Positions 34,844 through 44,964 of a stretch of 64,000 nucleotides of DNA are shown in pieces. Source of the stretch: an uncultured Treponema sp. GTDB lineage: Bacteria > Spirochaetota > Spirochaetia > Treponematales > Treponemataceae. The DNA is taken from assembly GCA_934718065.1 (NCBI GenBank), contig CAKUZR010000013.1, forward strand, positions 15,326 to 79,325, written 5' to 3'. Position 1 is the stretch's first letter. Each line of letters opens with the position of its first letter. The translations under genes were made by a program, and so were the position numbers. The notes beneath the pieces were generated by a model. That model saw nothing but the letters and a program-made list of their open reading frames with translations, searched no databases and was not told the origin of the DNA.

Positions 34844-35812
34844 TTAAAAGTCCTGCCGCAAATCACATTCTTTCAGAATGAAAATTCCGGCTTTTTCACC
34901 TGGAAAAATTTCTTCGGCGCAGGCAGTCAGCTGTGATGCGGAAAAAATTTTGTCTTCAACCTGAATTTTGTATTTTGTGAAAGCGCCCAAAAATTCCTTG
35001 CCAACAACGGTTCCTGCAAAATCCGCTGAATCAATGCCGCTTTTTGAAATTTTCACCCATTCCGGGCGGAACATTTTTCCGTTCACAAAGTTTGCCTGGC
35101 CAACAAATTCGGCGGTGAAACGGTCTTTCGGCGCAAAATAAATTTCCTGCGGCGTTCCGTGCTGAAGAAGTTTTCCGTCCTTCATGACCGCAATTTTGTC
35201 GGAAAGGCTCAGCGCCTCCTCCTGATCGTGCGTTACATAAAGCGTGGTGATTTTCAGTTTCTGCTGGATTTCCTTCAGCTCCTCGCGGACTTTCAGCCGA
35301 AGATTTGTGTCAAGCGAAGAAAGCGGCTCGTCCATAAGCAGGAGGCTCGGCTTTAAAACCAGAACCCTTCCCAGAGCCACGCGCTGCTGCTGGCCGCCGC
35401 TGAGTTCCGACGGAAAGCGGCTCAGAAGATTCTGGAGCCCCAGATTTTCCGCAGTCTGCAAAACAAGATTTTTATTTTCAATTTTTGATTCTTTAGTCCG
35501 CTTCTTTAAATTCAGGCCGTAAAAAAGATTCTGCTCAACTGTTAAATGTGGAAAAAGCGCGTAATCCTGAAAAACAAATCCGATTTTCCGCTTGTTCGGC
35601 AAAATCCCGTTTATAATCTGGCCGCCGATTTTTATTTCTCCGGAATCCGGCTCAAGAAATCCACTCACAAGGCGAAGCAAAGTCGTTTTTCCGCACCCGC
35701 TGGCACCAAGCAAAGTCGTAAAACTTCCTTCCTCAGCCTGAATTGAAAAATTTTTTATAACTTGTGTGCTTCCATACGAAAAGCAAAGATTTTCAATTGA
35801 AAGAAACGCCAT
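34844..35812 (-). CDS. fbpC: Iron-type ABC transporter, ATPase
   Basis: A 322-residue CUT2/FbpC-PotA type ATPase: Walker [29 protein letters not shown], Walker B SLLLMDEPLSSLD, and a C-terminal TOBE-like domain from about 235. ATG 35,812 lies within the end of the permease gene (20-base overlap) after GAGGTAAAA; a longer frame upstream has no support. It energises the permease encoded before it. Confidence 0.85.
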   Translation of the reverse strand: MAFLSIENLCFSYGSTQVIKNFSIQAEEGSFTTLLGASGCGKTTLLRLVSGFLEPDSGEIKIGGQIINGILPNKRKIGFVFQDYALFPHLTVEQNLFYGLNLKKRTKESKIENKNLVLQTAENLGLQNLLSRFPSELSGGQQQRVALGRVLVLKPSLLLMDEPLSSLDTNLRLKVREELKEIQQKLKITTLYVTHDQEEALSLSDKIAVMKDGKLLQHGTPQEIYFAPKDRFTAEFVGQANFVNGKMFRPEWVKISKSGIDSADFAGTVVGKEFLGAFTKYKIQVEDKIFSASQLTACAEEIFPGEKAGIFILKECDLRQDF

Positions 35813-37466
35813 TTTTACCTCTTTTTTTGAAATTCCGCCTGAATTCCGAAAATGAAACGGCCGCAAGCGCAAGCCCCAGGATTGCAAAAGTTATTGCTGT
35901 AAGAATAAATGCGAACGCCGCGGATTTTCCCCAGTCGCCCTGCTCCGCAAGATTTATTATTTTAATTGAAGACAAAGGCGTTGTAAACGAAACAAGAAAT
36001 ATTACTGCGCTCAAAGTTCCAACGCCGCGGATAAAATCGTACACAAATCCGCAGAAAACACCGTTTTTTGCAACCGGCACAAGAATTGTGGCAAGAACCG
36101 CCATTTGGTTTGCGCCTAGCGAACGCGCTCCGTCATCTAAAGTTCTGCTTATTTGAATATAAGAATTTGAAATGCATCTGTAGGCGAACGGCATGAACGC
36201 AACGGTCATTGCGACAATTATCAAGAACGAAGAATTTCTGAAATGCAGCCTGTTTGCCGCCACCGAAATGGAAAGTCCTAGTAAGGAACCTGGAATCGAA
36301 GATGGAAGCTGCGCAAAAATGTCTATTGATTTTTTAAGAGGAACGTTTGTGCGGTGAACTAAATAGCTTGAAACCGCGGCAACCACTGTGCTTAAAACGG
36401 CGGAAACTAGCGCAAATCTTATGGAATTTCCTAGTTCTTTCCCATAACCTAAAACGGCTTTTATATGCTCAAATGTGAATTCAGTTTTTATTCCCCAAAG
36501 CTTCTGGAAACTTCCGGCTACAATCGCGGCGAACTGAGCCAAAATCAGCATGGAAATGAAAATTACAAAAACTGAAAGCCCGGCTCTTGCGCCAAAACTA
36601 TAGTTTTTCTTACTAGAAAATTCCAAATCATCTTTTACAAAAATTGAATTTTTTCCGCTGAACGTTACGGCTTTTGCCCCGATTTTTAAATTTATCCTGT
36701 TCTGAAGAAAAAAAAGAATCACGCTTGGAACTACAAGAACAATTCCCAGAACAACGCTTGTTCCAACTTTCAGCCAGCCGGTAAGCTGCGTGTAAATTTC
36801 CACGGCAAGAACCCTGAACCGCCCGGCCACAATCAGCGGATTTCCAAAATCGCTTAAAACACTTACGGCAATAAACAAAAATGAGGAGATAATTCCAGGC
36901 AAGCTGAGCGGCAATGTGATTGTGAAAAAAATTCTTGAGCCGCTCGCGCCCATTCCTCTGGCGGCCTTTTCAAGGTTTGGATTTATTCCTTTTAAAGTCT
37001 GAAGGCAGATTAAATACGCCATCGGGAAGAAACACAAGGTTTGCGCAAGCAGAAGCCCCCAGAAACCATACAGAGAAATATCCAGGCGGAGCAGCTTGTG
37101 CGTTACGAAACCCTGCCGCCCAAAAAGAAGAATGAACGCGAGTCCGCCAACAAAAGGCGGCGTTATCAAATGCAAAACTGGAATAACGCTGAAAAATCTT
37201 TTGAACGGAATATTGCCTTTCGCGATTGCGTATGCAAAAACATAGCCAATCACGACCGACAACGTTGTTGAAGAAAGACATTCCGCCAAAGTGTTCCTCA
37301 TGGCTTCATGCCAGACCGGCTGCGTAAAAACCGCCGCAAAATCCTTGGCACGCACGGAAATCAGCGCGCAGAAAAGAGGAAAAGCAATGAACAGAACGAA
37401 AAATGCAACAACAAGAATCCAGGCGGCAAGCAAGGACTTGCTGTTGCGTTTTGAATCAAACTTCAT
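35793..37466 (-). CDS. fbpB: Iron-type ABC transporter, fused permease
   Basis: A 557-residue double-length permease with about twelve membrane helices and two EAA loops (EKAARGMGASGSRIFFTITLPLS near 165 and DDGARSLGANQMAVLATILVPV near 440), so both halves of the channel are in one chain. This is the FbpB/AfuB layout. It starts 4 bases after the binding-protein gene. Confidence 0.88.
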   Translation of the reverse strand: MKFDSKRNSKSLLAAWILVVAFFVLFIAFPLFCALISVRAKDFAAVFTQPVWHEAMRNTLAECLSSTTLSVVIGYVFAYAIAKGNIPFKRFFSVIPVLHLITPPFVGGLAFILLFGRQGFVTHKLLRLDISLYGFWGLLLAQTLCFFPMAYLICLQTLKGINPNLEKAARGMGASGSRIFFTITLPLSLPGIISSFLFIAVSVLSDFGNPLIVAGRFRVLAVEIYTQLTGWLKVGTSVVLGIVLVVPSVILFFLQNRINLKIGAKAVTFSGKNSIFVKDDLEFSSKKNYSFGARAGLSVFVIFISMLILAQFAAIVAGSFQKLWGIKTEFTFEHIKAVLGYGKELGNSIRFALVSAVLSTVVAAVSSYLVHRTNVPLKKSIDIFAQLPSSIPGSLLGLSISVAANRLHFRNSSFLIIVAMTVAFMPFAYRCISNSYIQISRTLDDGARSLGANQMAVLATILVPVAKNGVFCGFVYDFIRGVGTLSAVIFLVSFTTPLSSIKIINLAEQGDWGKSAAFAFILTAITFAILGLALAAVSFSEFRRNFKKRGKNGVSFN

Positions 37467-37470
37467 ACGG

Positions 37471-38475
37471 TTATTTTACATTTTTAGACCAAATTCCAAG
37501 AACTTCGTCTTTTTGCGCTGTGGCTTTGGCAACATCGTATTTTATCAGGTCAAGCTGGCTTACAGGAATAGAACCTTCCGCACCTTTTGCATTTGGATTC
37601 ACCGGAACTGTAAAATCAATTGAGCTCATAAGTTCCTGGGCTTCAGTTGAAAGCATAAAATCAACGAATTTTTTTGCAGCCTCAAGATTTTTTGTATTCT
37701 TCATGATTGAAATGCAGTCAACATCGCCTACTGTCTGCGGCGGAGCAACCGGAATCAAGTCAAATCCGTCTGAATGATATTTTGCAATCGCGTGCAGATA
37801 TGAAACGCCAATCGCATATTCTCCAGTTCCAAGAAGTTTTGCTGGCGCGCTTCCGCTGTCTGGAAACTGGCCAACAAGAGGCGCAAGATTCAGAAGATAT
37901 TCCCAGCCTTTTTCCCAGCCGAGCCGCTGAAGCTGATTCTGCACAAAAAGATACGCCGTTGAAGACGCAATTGGATTTGTAAGAACAATTTCACCTTTAA
38001 AAGCCGGATTCAGCAAATCATCCCAGGTTTTTGGAATTTCAATTCCAGGAAATTTCTGCTCAAAACGAGTTTTATTCACGCCGATTCCAAGCGAAAGAAC
38101 GCAGAAACCAGTCCAAGTGTTGTCTTTTGCAAGCGCATATTCAGGAACGCCTTTTGCAAGCGGAGAAAGATAAGGCTCCAGCGCGCCCGCCTCGTCCGCC
38201 TGAACATGATAATTTGTTGCGCCGCCAAGAAGAACGTCCGCCTGTGGATTGTCTTTTTCAGCAATTACCCGGTTTACAAGCTCGCCGGTTGAAGCGCGCA
38301 AAAACAGAACCGGAATTCCTGTTTTTTTAGTAAAAAGATTTGTAAGCGCAGTAGTTTCTTCCTCGTGGATTATAGAATAAATTTGAAGAGTTTTTTGATT
38401 TTTAGAGCAGCCTGAAAAAATCAGAGCGGCAGAAAACGCCAGAACAGCAGTTTTCAAAGAATTTAGGATTTTCAT
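37471..38475 (-). CDS. fbpA: Iron-type ABC transporter, substrate-binding lipoprotein
   Basis: A 334-residue periplasmic binding protein with lipobox (IFSGC, Cys about 23). IYSIIHEEETTALTNLFTKKTG, RVIAEKDNPQADVLLGG, and VSYLHAIAKYHSDGFDL fit the AfuA/FbpA ferric-ion group. Some relatives carry phosphonates or thiamine; the substrate is inferred. It heads the operon and has a palindrome just before its AGGAGG site. Confidence 0.85.
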   Translation of the reverse strand: MKILNSLKTAVLAFSAALIFSGCSKNQKTLQIYSIIHEEETTALTNLFTKKTGIPVLFLRASTGELVNRVIAEKDNPQADVLLGGATNYHVQADEAGALEPYLSPLAKGVPEYALAKDNTWTGFCVLSLGIGVNKTRFEQKFPGIEIPKTWDDLLNPAFKGEIVLTNPIASSTAYLFVQNQLQRLGWEKGWEYLLNLAPLVGQFPDSGSAPAKLLGTGEYAIGVSYLHAIAKYHSDGFDLIPVAPPQTVGDVDCISIMKNTKNLEAAKKFVDFMLSTEAQELMSSIDFTVPVNPNAKGAEGSIPVSQLDLIKYDVAKATAQKDEVLGIWSKNVK

Positions 38476-38487
38476 ATTCCTCCTGAA

Positions 38488-38506
38488 AAATTTAGCAGCT
38501 AAATTT
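38488..38506. promoter_or_regulatory. Perfect palindrome before fbpA
   Basis: AAATTTAGC-A-GCTAAATTT, 9-bp arms around one base, directly upstream of the AGGAGG of fbpA. It may be an operator for a metal regulator of the DtxR/TroR or Fur kind, or a 5' hairpin of the message. Confidence 0.5.
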
Positions 38507-38599
38507 CATTTCAATGTGATATTAAAAATCTACTGTTTTTCTACATTTGTTTATATAACCAGATTCTGATAAAAATTATGTTATCAAGATTTTTTTTAC

Positions 38600-38628
38600 T
38601 TGCCGATGAACGAAAAAATCTGTATCTT
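38600..38628 (+). promoter_or_regulatory. Sigma-70 promoter of enolase
   Basis: TTGCCG 38,600-38,605, 17-bp spacer, TATCTT 38,623-38,628; start near 38,635. Confidence 0.6.
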
Positions 38629-38635
38629 AGTTCTA

Positions 38636-38651
38636 GTTAGCATTTGCTAAC
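38636..38651 (+). promoter_or_regulatory. Palindrome at the 5' end of the eno message
   Basis: GTTAGC-ATTT-GCTAAC begins one base after the predicted transcription start. It could be an operator or a 5' hairpin stabilising an abundant message. Confidence 0.45.
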
Positions 38652-38663
38652 CAAAATCTTTAA

Positions 38664-39971
<1,308 letters not shown>

Positions 39972-40046
39972 TTTTTGAGCCACGTGAATTCCGTCATCGT
40001 TTAGGTTATTGAGAAAGAACGAAACTTGCTGAATTATTTCTAGCCT

Positions 40047-40241
40047 GAACGTTGAGTTTTTTGTGAAAAAAAAATGAAAGCGCAGTCAGATTTACAGTTT
40101 GTGAAGATTTTTGGCGATTGAATCAATTAAATTGCGGAGCACCCGAATTAATACAAGCGAAGCGCGAGCCAAATCCATCTTGAGCAAACTGCAAATCTGC
40201 CGCAAGCGATTTTTCAGAATTTACAAAAAAACTCGACATTC
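40047..40241 (-). repeat. Structured dispersed element, copy B
   Basis: A 195-bp non-coding element matching copy A (12,401-12,612) in the opposite orientation. Terminal arms 40,223-40,241 and 40,047-40,064 pair with one mismatch and one wobble but differ in sequence from those of copy A. A 15-bp inner stem (40,185-40,199 with 40,087-40,101) and a further stem (40,168-40,180 with 40,105-40,115) lie in the same places as in A. The apical 52 bases differ from copy A at about nine positions only. It fills most of the gap between eno and the next gene. Confidence 0.75.
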
Positions 40242-40267
40242 GGGGCTAAGATAATAAAATCATCTTG

Positions 40268-41401
40268 TTAATCAAAATTGATTTTACAGCTCCAGCCAAA
40301 ATTGCGAGGCTTAAGCTTCAAAATCTGATCGGTTCTGAGCGAACAATGGTCCCAGATTCCGTGGTTTGCAAAACACATATAATGTTTATTGTATGGCGGC
40401 TGCATAAAAATGAATGGCTCGCACCACTGAGGAATATCTCTTTTGTTCGACTGGTCATCAAGATTTGCAGAACTGATTCCATCAAGCCAGCACATAATCT
40501 GAATTTCGTTTTCAACAAGAGAATCAGCTTTTGTTTTTATTCCAAACGGACGCTTATAACCATAAGTTAAGCTCATATTAATTCGTTTTTTTGAAAAAAT
40601 ATCATTCATCTTGTCTTTTACTGCGCCAAAATCTTTAATAACCTGAGCTCTGATGTCAGCGGATTCTAGTTCAATTCTTAAAAGAGCTTTGTCCTGGTTA
40701 AGAATGCGGATAGTTCGTAATAAAGGCAATTGCCAAATACTTGGCAGAAAAAGTTTCTTTGAGAAATTAGAATCTCGCCAGTTTTGCCAATCCTCATAGC
40801 TGAAATTCTTGTGCTGCAGGTTTTCTCCAAAACAGACTTCTATTGAAGTTGAAAAATCTTCCGGCCTGCACCGATTTATTACTTCAAGAGGAATTTTATA
40901 ATTTGTATGAGGACGTTTCCGGTCATCTTTTTCTTTTTTGGGGCAAGCAAATGAATAAAGAGCTTTGCAGACATAATCGTGAGTCAAATTTTCAAAAGGT
41001 CCAAAGTGATAATTCTGCCATAAAGACAAAGCTTTCATTTTTTCCGGCAGCTTCTCTTTGTATTTTGAAACCAGCTCCCATTCGCAGTCAGCACCATCAA
41101 AAACAGTTCCATCTTCAAGTTTGTATTCAGAATCAGGATAAAATCCTATGCCGCAATTGATTTCATAATTCTTGTAGTAACTCTTGCCCTCTTTGATGAA
41201 AAAATCCAGCTGAGTTTTTAACTCCTTCACCTGGTCATACATTTTAAACATCATTTTATAAAGATGAGCATTAATCATTCTGACATTTTCAATTCCGTCT
41301 TTTGCTTCAGGACGCAGCTCTTCATTCAAGCCAGAATCTTCCTTTTTGCAAACACTTTGAATCGATTTCTTGTTGAATTTTGTTTTGCTTCTCTTTTTCA
41401 T
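40268..41401 (-). CDS. Protein of unknown function, 377 residues
   Basis: Not recognised. It is soluble with a basic N terminus (MKKRSKTKFNKK), a heptad-like helix near 40-70 and a long mixed region rich in Trp, Tyr and Cys (LSLWQNYHFGPFENLTHDYVC; PSIWQLPLLRTIRILNQDK; WCEPFIFMQPPYNKHYMCFA). There is no signal peptide. ATG 41,401 is chosen because AGGAG is placed 6 bases before it; the frame is open 12 codons further. Its start codon, ribosome-binding site and upstream palindrome lie in one of two 102-bp direct repeats, so its control region is duplicated 4.8 kb away. Confidence 0.65.
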   Translation of the reverse strand: MKKRSKTKFNKKSIQSVCKKEDSGLNEELRPEAKDGIENVRMINAHLYKMMFKMYDQVKELKTQLDFFIKEGKSYYKNYEINCGIGFYPDSEYKLEDGTVFDGADCEWELVSKYKEKLPEKMKALSLWQNYHFGPFENLTHDYVCKALYSFACPKKEKDDRKRPHTNYKIPLEVINRCRPEDFSTSIEVCFGENLQHKNFSYEDWQNWRDSNFSKKLFLPSIWQLPLLRTIRILNQDKALLRIELESADIRAQVIKDFGAVKDKMNDIFSKKRINMSLTYGYKRPFGIKTKADSLVENEIQIMCWLDGISSANLDDQSNKRDIPQWCEPFIFMQPPYNKHYMCFANHGIWDHCSLRTDQILKLKPRNFGWSCKINFD

Positions 41402-41489
41402 AAGCCACTCCTGCCATTTATGAAAATATAAAACCATTACACTATCAAACTGTGATAGAGTTTTATGAAATGAGAGGAATTTCTGGATA
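41388..41489. repeat. 102-bp direct repeat, copy 1
   Basis: Identical at 100 of 102 positions to 46,177-46,278, same orientation. It contains the palindrome CTATCA-AACTG-TGATAG (41,442-41,458) and the ribosome-binding site and first five codons of the 40,268-41,401 gene. It marks one edge of an A/T-rich three-gene cassette. Confidence 0.9.
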
Positions 41490-41491
41490 TT

Positions 41492-43882
41492 TTAAGAACA
41501 CTGGAATTTAATCAGTTCATTGTATATTTCAAGAGAGTAATTCAACAGCTTTTTCTTATCATTTTTATATATCTGACATTCTTTTAATAAATCAAGATAG
41601 TCTTTTCTAATGTCGTTTATTCCCCGAAGTAATATTTGTTTTATAAGTTTAAGAATTTCTTCGTGTTCTTCTGTTGCATTTGGCGAATCAAGAATAATTT
41701 TAAACCAACGTTTTGTTCTATTGCTATTTTCTTCATCAGTTCCTATCCGGAATATGAATGATTCATCTGATTTTTTTTGTTCCAATTCATAGGGAAGAAA
41801 ATGTTCAACAATTGTATTATAAAATTCATCTATTAATTTAGCATCTTCGTTGGAATCAAGACAATCTTGCATAATCTCATAAAGCATATTTTTCTGAATA
41901 GCAGATAAAAGCTTATATTTTTCTTTATTTTCCAGACTGTCCAAAAATTGTTTTTTATTTTCAATTAAATCATCACTTTTTAGATATTCTGTCAAAATTT
42001 TTCTTGCTCCAATAAAATTATTCTGATTATTTAACTGCTCAACAAAAAATTGAAGAAATTTAAATAAAAGAGAACTGTTTTTTATTAAGGAAGCATAATT
42101 TAGATAAGAAAATTCTAGCAACGGATAGAGTATTTCTATATTTTTATCGCTTTTTTCCAAAAGTGTTTCAAAAATGAATAATTTTAGCTCATTGTCATCA
42201 AGTTCTTTGATGATGTTACGCAAATAATCATTAAGCTCACTTCTCCTATTTTCAAATAGCAAAAATAAATCGATTAGAAAGAAAACTACATTTTTTTTCT
42301 CGGAAGAAGTCAAAATTTCATTGTTAACAACAGCTTTTGATAATATTCCGCAGACATCTAGATACAATTCTTTATTTTTTGAATCCTTACTTTCCACTAT
42401 ATTTTTTGTAATAATTTGAATTATTAATTTTTGAGCAGCAGTATTATATTGTGGAAATTGATTATTTAAAAATATGAATACTCTTTTCTTTTCATCAGTA
42501 TCTATATATGCTGCTTTTAAGAAATATTCTATTGTTGAAAGAGTTTTTGGATTTTCTGGACGGGATAATAATAAATCAATTATCTCTTCATTAACTTTTA
42601 TTTGTTCAAACAGTTTTAAACATGATGGAAAAATATCAGAAAATAATGTATACAAGTTATCTCTTATCTGAATATCAATAACATTGTTTTTATAGACACT
42701 TATTAAATTTCTTATTAGAACCCGGTTTATCTCATCTGACTGTGCAGCTTTATTTCCATCCATTCCCAGACATTCTTTTATATAACTATTGAGCTCTTCA
42801 TTTTTTTCACAACTCTGTGCATAAATACCAGAAATCAACTTAACACATTTTAATTTTGCGTCTTTATTTTTTCTATTATCAGGAATATCTTCTATTAAAA
42901 TTTTCTCAAGGATTTTGCATGCAAAATGTTTTGAAAAATCATTTTCATTTTCACTTAATATTTTATTGGATATTTTTTCAATAAAAATTTCTCTCTTGCT
43001 TGTAGTATCATAAGGAATCAGCGCATTGAAAATTTCCATCTTTTTATCTTCTGTTAGAGCCAATCCAAAATTTTCAATTGTATAAAAATAGATAGAAAAT
43101 AAAGAATCAATAATCGAGTTTAAATCACTTTGACCAAAATCATCTGCTGTTTTCCCCATCTCTTCAATCAATTTAAACAAATGATATTCTTCAAATAAAA
43201 ATGAACTAAAAATTTTAGTATCATTTGCAATATAAATAGCATCTCTTAACGATGATAAACAAGTTTTATAAAGTTTTTCCTTGTCTTCATTTTTTAAATT
43301 TTCTGAATCTTTTATTTTATGCAGTTCTTTGTGAATAGTCTGTAAAAAATTCTGAGAACAATTTTTGCTTGTTAAATCCAAAATATTTTCAATATCTTTA
43401 ACAGCTTTTTTTGCTGGATAGATAATCGAGATTTTATCTAACAAAATCTCTGTTGAATTAACAAGAATATCATCTATGTCTTTGTTTTGCACATGAAAAT
43501 TATTTGTATTTACAAAACTAACCCAGTTAAGAAAATTTTTTACACCTTTTATAGATTTTACTTGATTTTTAAAAGTTGGCACCAAGCCAAGAAGTAAAAC
43601 TGCATTACTCTGATTGTTATATTGGTCAAGACTTTTTTCAATGGATATAGTTTTATCTTCCAGTGTTTTTGCCGCTATAAAGCTTGTCCAATCGGCTAAA
43701 GTGCCTGTATTTCCCTGCGCATTCAGCTCATTATAATACATTCCTAGTTCGGAATCACTCTCAAGCATGCTTTTTTGAGCTGACGATAATTCGATGTCCA
43801 GATTCTTTTCAATTTTTTTATTTTCGTCAGTCTGTATTTTTAATGATAAATCTTTATAACTTGTCAGTGTCGCTTCATTCAT
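41492..43882 (-). CDS. Large helical protein of unknown function
   Basis: A 796-residue soluble protein, not recognised. It is Asn/Lys/Ile-rich and almost wholly helical, with repeated hydrophobic helix pairs (for example EIIDLLLSRPENPKTLSTIEY and NKNIEILYPLLEFSYLNYASL) consistent with an ARM/HEAT-like solenoid. No catalytic motif or signal peptide is visible. It is the last gene of a three-gene operon starting 15 bases after the membrane-protein gene. Base composition is clearly more A/T-rich than the core genes, suggesting transfer. Confidence 0.7.
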   Translation of the reverse strand: MNEATLTSYKDLSLKIQTDENKKIEKNLDIELSSAQKSMLESDSELGMYYNELNAQGNTGTLADWTSFIAAKTLEDKTISIEKSLDQYNNQSNAVLLLGLVPTFKNQVKSIKGVKNFLNWVSFVNTNNFHVQNKDIDDILVNSTEILLDKISIIYPAKKAVKDIENILDLTSKNCSQNFLQTIHKELHKIKDSENLKNEDKEKLYKTCLSSLRDAIYIANDTKIFSSFLFEEYHLFKLIEEMGKTADDFGQSDLNSIIDSLFSIYFYTIENFGLALTEDKKMEIFNALIPYDTTSKREIFIEKISNKILSENENDFSKHFACKILEKILIEDIPDNRKNKDAKLKCVKLISGIYAQSCEKNEELNSYIKECLGMDGNKAAQSDEINRVLIRNLISVYKNNVIDIQIRDNLYTLFSDIFPSCLKLFEQIKVNEEIIDLLLSRPENPKTLSTIEYFLKAAYIDTDEKKRVFIFLNNQFPQYNTAAQKLIIQIITKNIVESKDSKNKELYLDVCGILSKAVVNNEILTSSEKKNVVFFLIDLFLLFENRRSELNDYLRNIIKELDDNELKLFIFETLLEKSDKNIEILYPLLEFSYLNYASLIKNSSLLFKFLQFFVEQLNNQNNFIGARKILTEYLKSDDLIENKKQFLDSLENKEKYKLLSAIQKNMLYEIMQDCLDSNEDAKLIDEFYNTIVEHFLPYELEQKKSDESFIFRIGTDEENSNRTKRWFKIILDSPNATEEHEEILKLIKQILLRGINDIRKDYLDLLKECQIYKNDKKKLLNYSLEIYNELIKFQCS

Positions 43883-43897
43883 AACATCAACTTCCTC

Positions 43898-44953
43898 TTA
43901 GTTTTTATTTGTTTTTTCTTTTTGGGAAAAGAAGACTTCTATCTTTTTATGATTCTTTTCTTCTATAGCAAGATTTCTTTCTTTTATATTTTGTGTTTCC
44001 CTATATTCAAAAATTGTGGCACCGAATATTGTGATAAATGCCAAAACATTTCCTGCAGTACTTAAAGAATCATCAAAATAAGCTGGATTATCTGTTTCTA
44101 GGGCAAACCTCAAAATAGGTGCAATAAACTGCTTAATATCTGTGCTTATTTTTTCTATTGCTTTACTTATGCGCCATAGTCCGCCCAATATTCCGACAAC
44201 TCCTAAAAGACCAACTGTTCCAACAATTATTAAAAGTATGATTGGGTTCGCAACAATTGTGAGAATCAAATTTACGATAAAAGAGATTATCCGAAAAAAA
44301 CATTTGGAAATTGCAGAAAAAACACCTTTTGCAGTTTTTGTAATTATAACTGAACTTTTATTTATTTCCTTTTTAAGCTTTAAACTTGAAACAGTGCATT
44401 TTATTCCGTAAGCAGCTAGCAATGCTATTAATATTGTAATAAAATTCATGGCTGTTGAGTTTTCCAAAATATTAGTGGCTAAATTGTTTGGCAACATATA
44501 ACGAACAAGAATTTTGAATAAAAACAAAAAAATACCATAAATCAAAAGGGAATCAATATTTGTTGATATGATTTTTTTTGACATTTTGCTCTGTACTGTT
44601 ACACAGAATTCTAAAAAGAATGTTATTCCTAGTATTATCCATTCAAAATATCCAAAACCACATGCTGGTAATAGAATTAATTTATAAAAAGCGGTAAAAA
44701 GAAGCCAATTTGAGAAAAAATATAATATACTGTTCTGAAGTTCTTGTTTATTTTTTCGTTCTAGCGTGATAAGCGCATGCAACAGTCCAAATATAAAATA
44801 AACAAGAATTTCTGGCATTCTTAGCAACGAATGTAAGCCTATAGCTCCATACGAATTTATAGAAACTGATGTTAATAATAATGCTACTAAACCTGCGGCA
44901 AGCTTTATAACCGGTATATCTGTAAAATTAATCTGTAAATTTTTATTTTTCAT
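43898..44953 (-). CDS. Polytopic membrane protein of unknown function
   Basis: A 351-residue protein with about eight hydrophobic segments (near 17-33, 46-65, 75-95, 103-122, 135-155, 165-190, 222-260 and 308-322). A basic amphipathic stretch SSLKLKKEINKSSVIITKTAKG lies mid-protein and a Lys/Glu-rich helix (YRETQNIKERNLAIEEKNHKK) forms the cytoplasmic C terminus. Glycine-rich VGTVGLLGVVGILGGLW could line a pore. No family recognised. It starts 11 bases after the upstream gene and is its likely membrane partner. Confidence 0.7.
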   Translation of the reverse strand: MKNKNLQINFTDIPVIKLAAGLVALLLTSVSINSYGAIGLHSLLRMPEILVYFIFGLLHALITLERKNKQELQNSILYFFSNWLLFTAFYKLILLPACGFGYFEWIILGITFFLEFCVTVQSKMSKKIISTNIDSLLIYGIFLFLFKILVRYMLPNNLATNILENSTAMNFITILIALLAAYGIKCTVSSLKLKKEINKSSVIITKTAKGVFSAISKCFFRIISFIVNLILTIVANPIILLIIVGTVGLLGVVGILGGLWRISKAIEKISTDIKQFIAPILRFALETDNPAYFDDSLSTAGNVLAFITIFGATIFEYRETQNIKERNLAIEEKNHKKIEVFFSQKEKTNKN

Positions 44954-44964
44954 ATCATATCCTT

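Noticed and set aside
34788..34847. 19-codon Lys-rich ORF (GTG start) on the plus strand
   Set aside because: Low complexity and A-rich sequence; start after AGGGGC is not enough to claim a gene.
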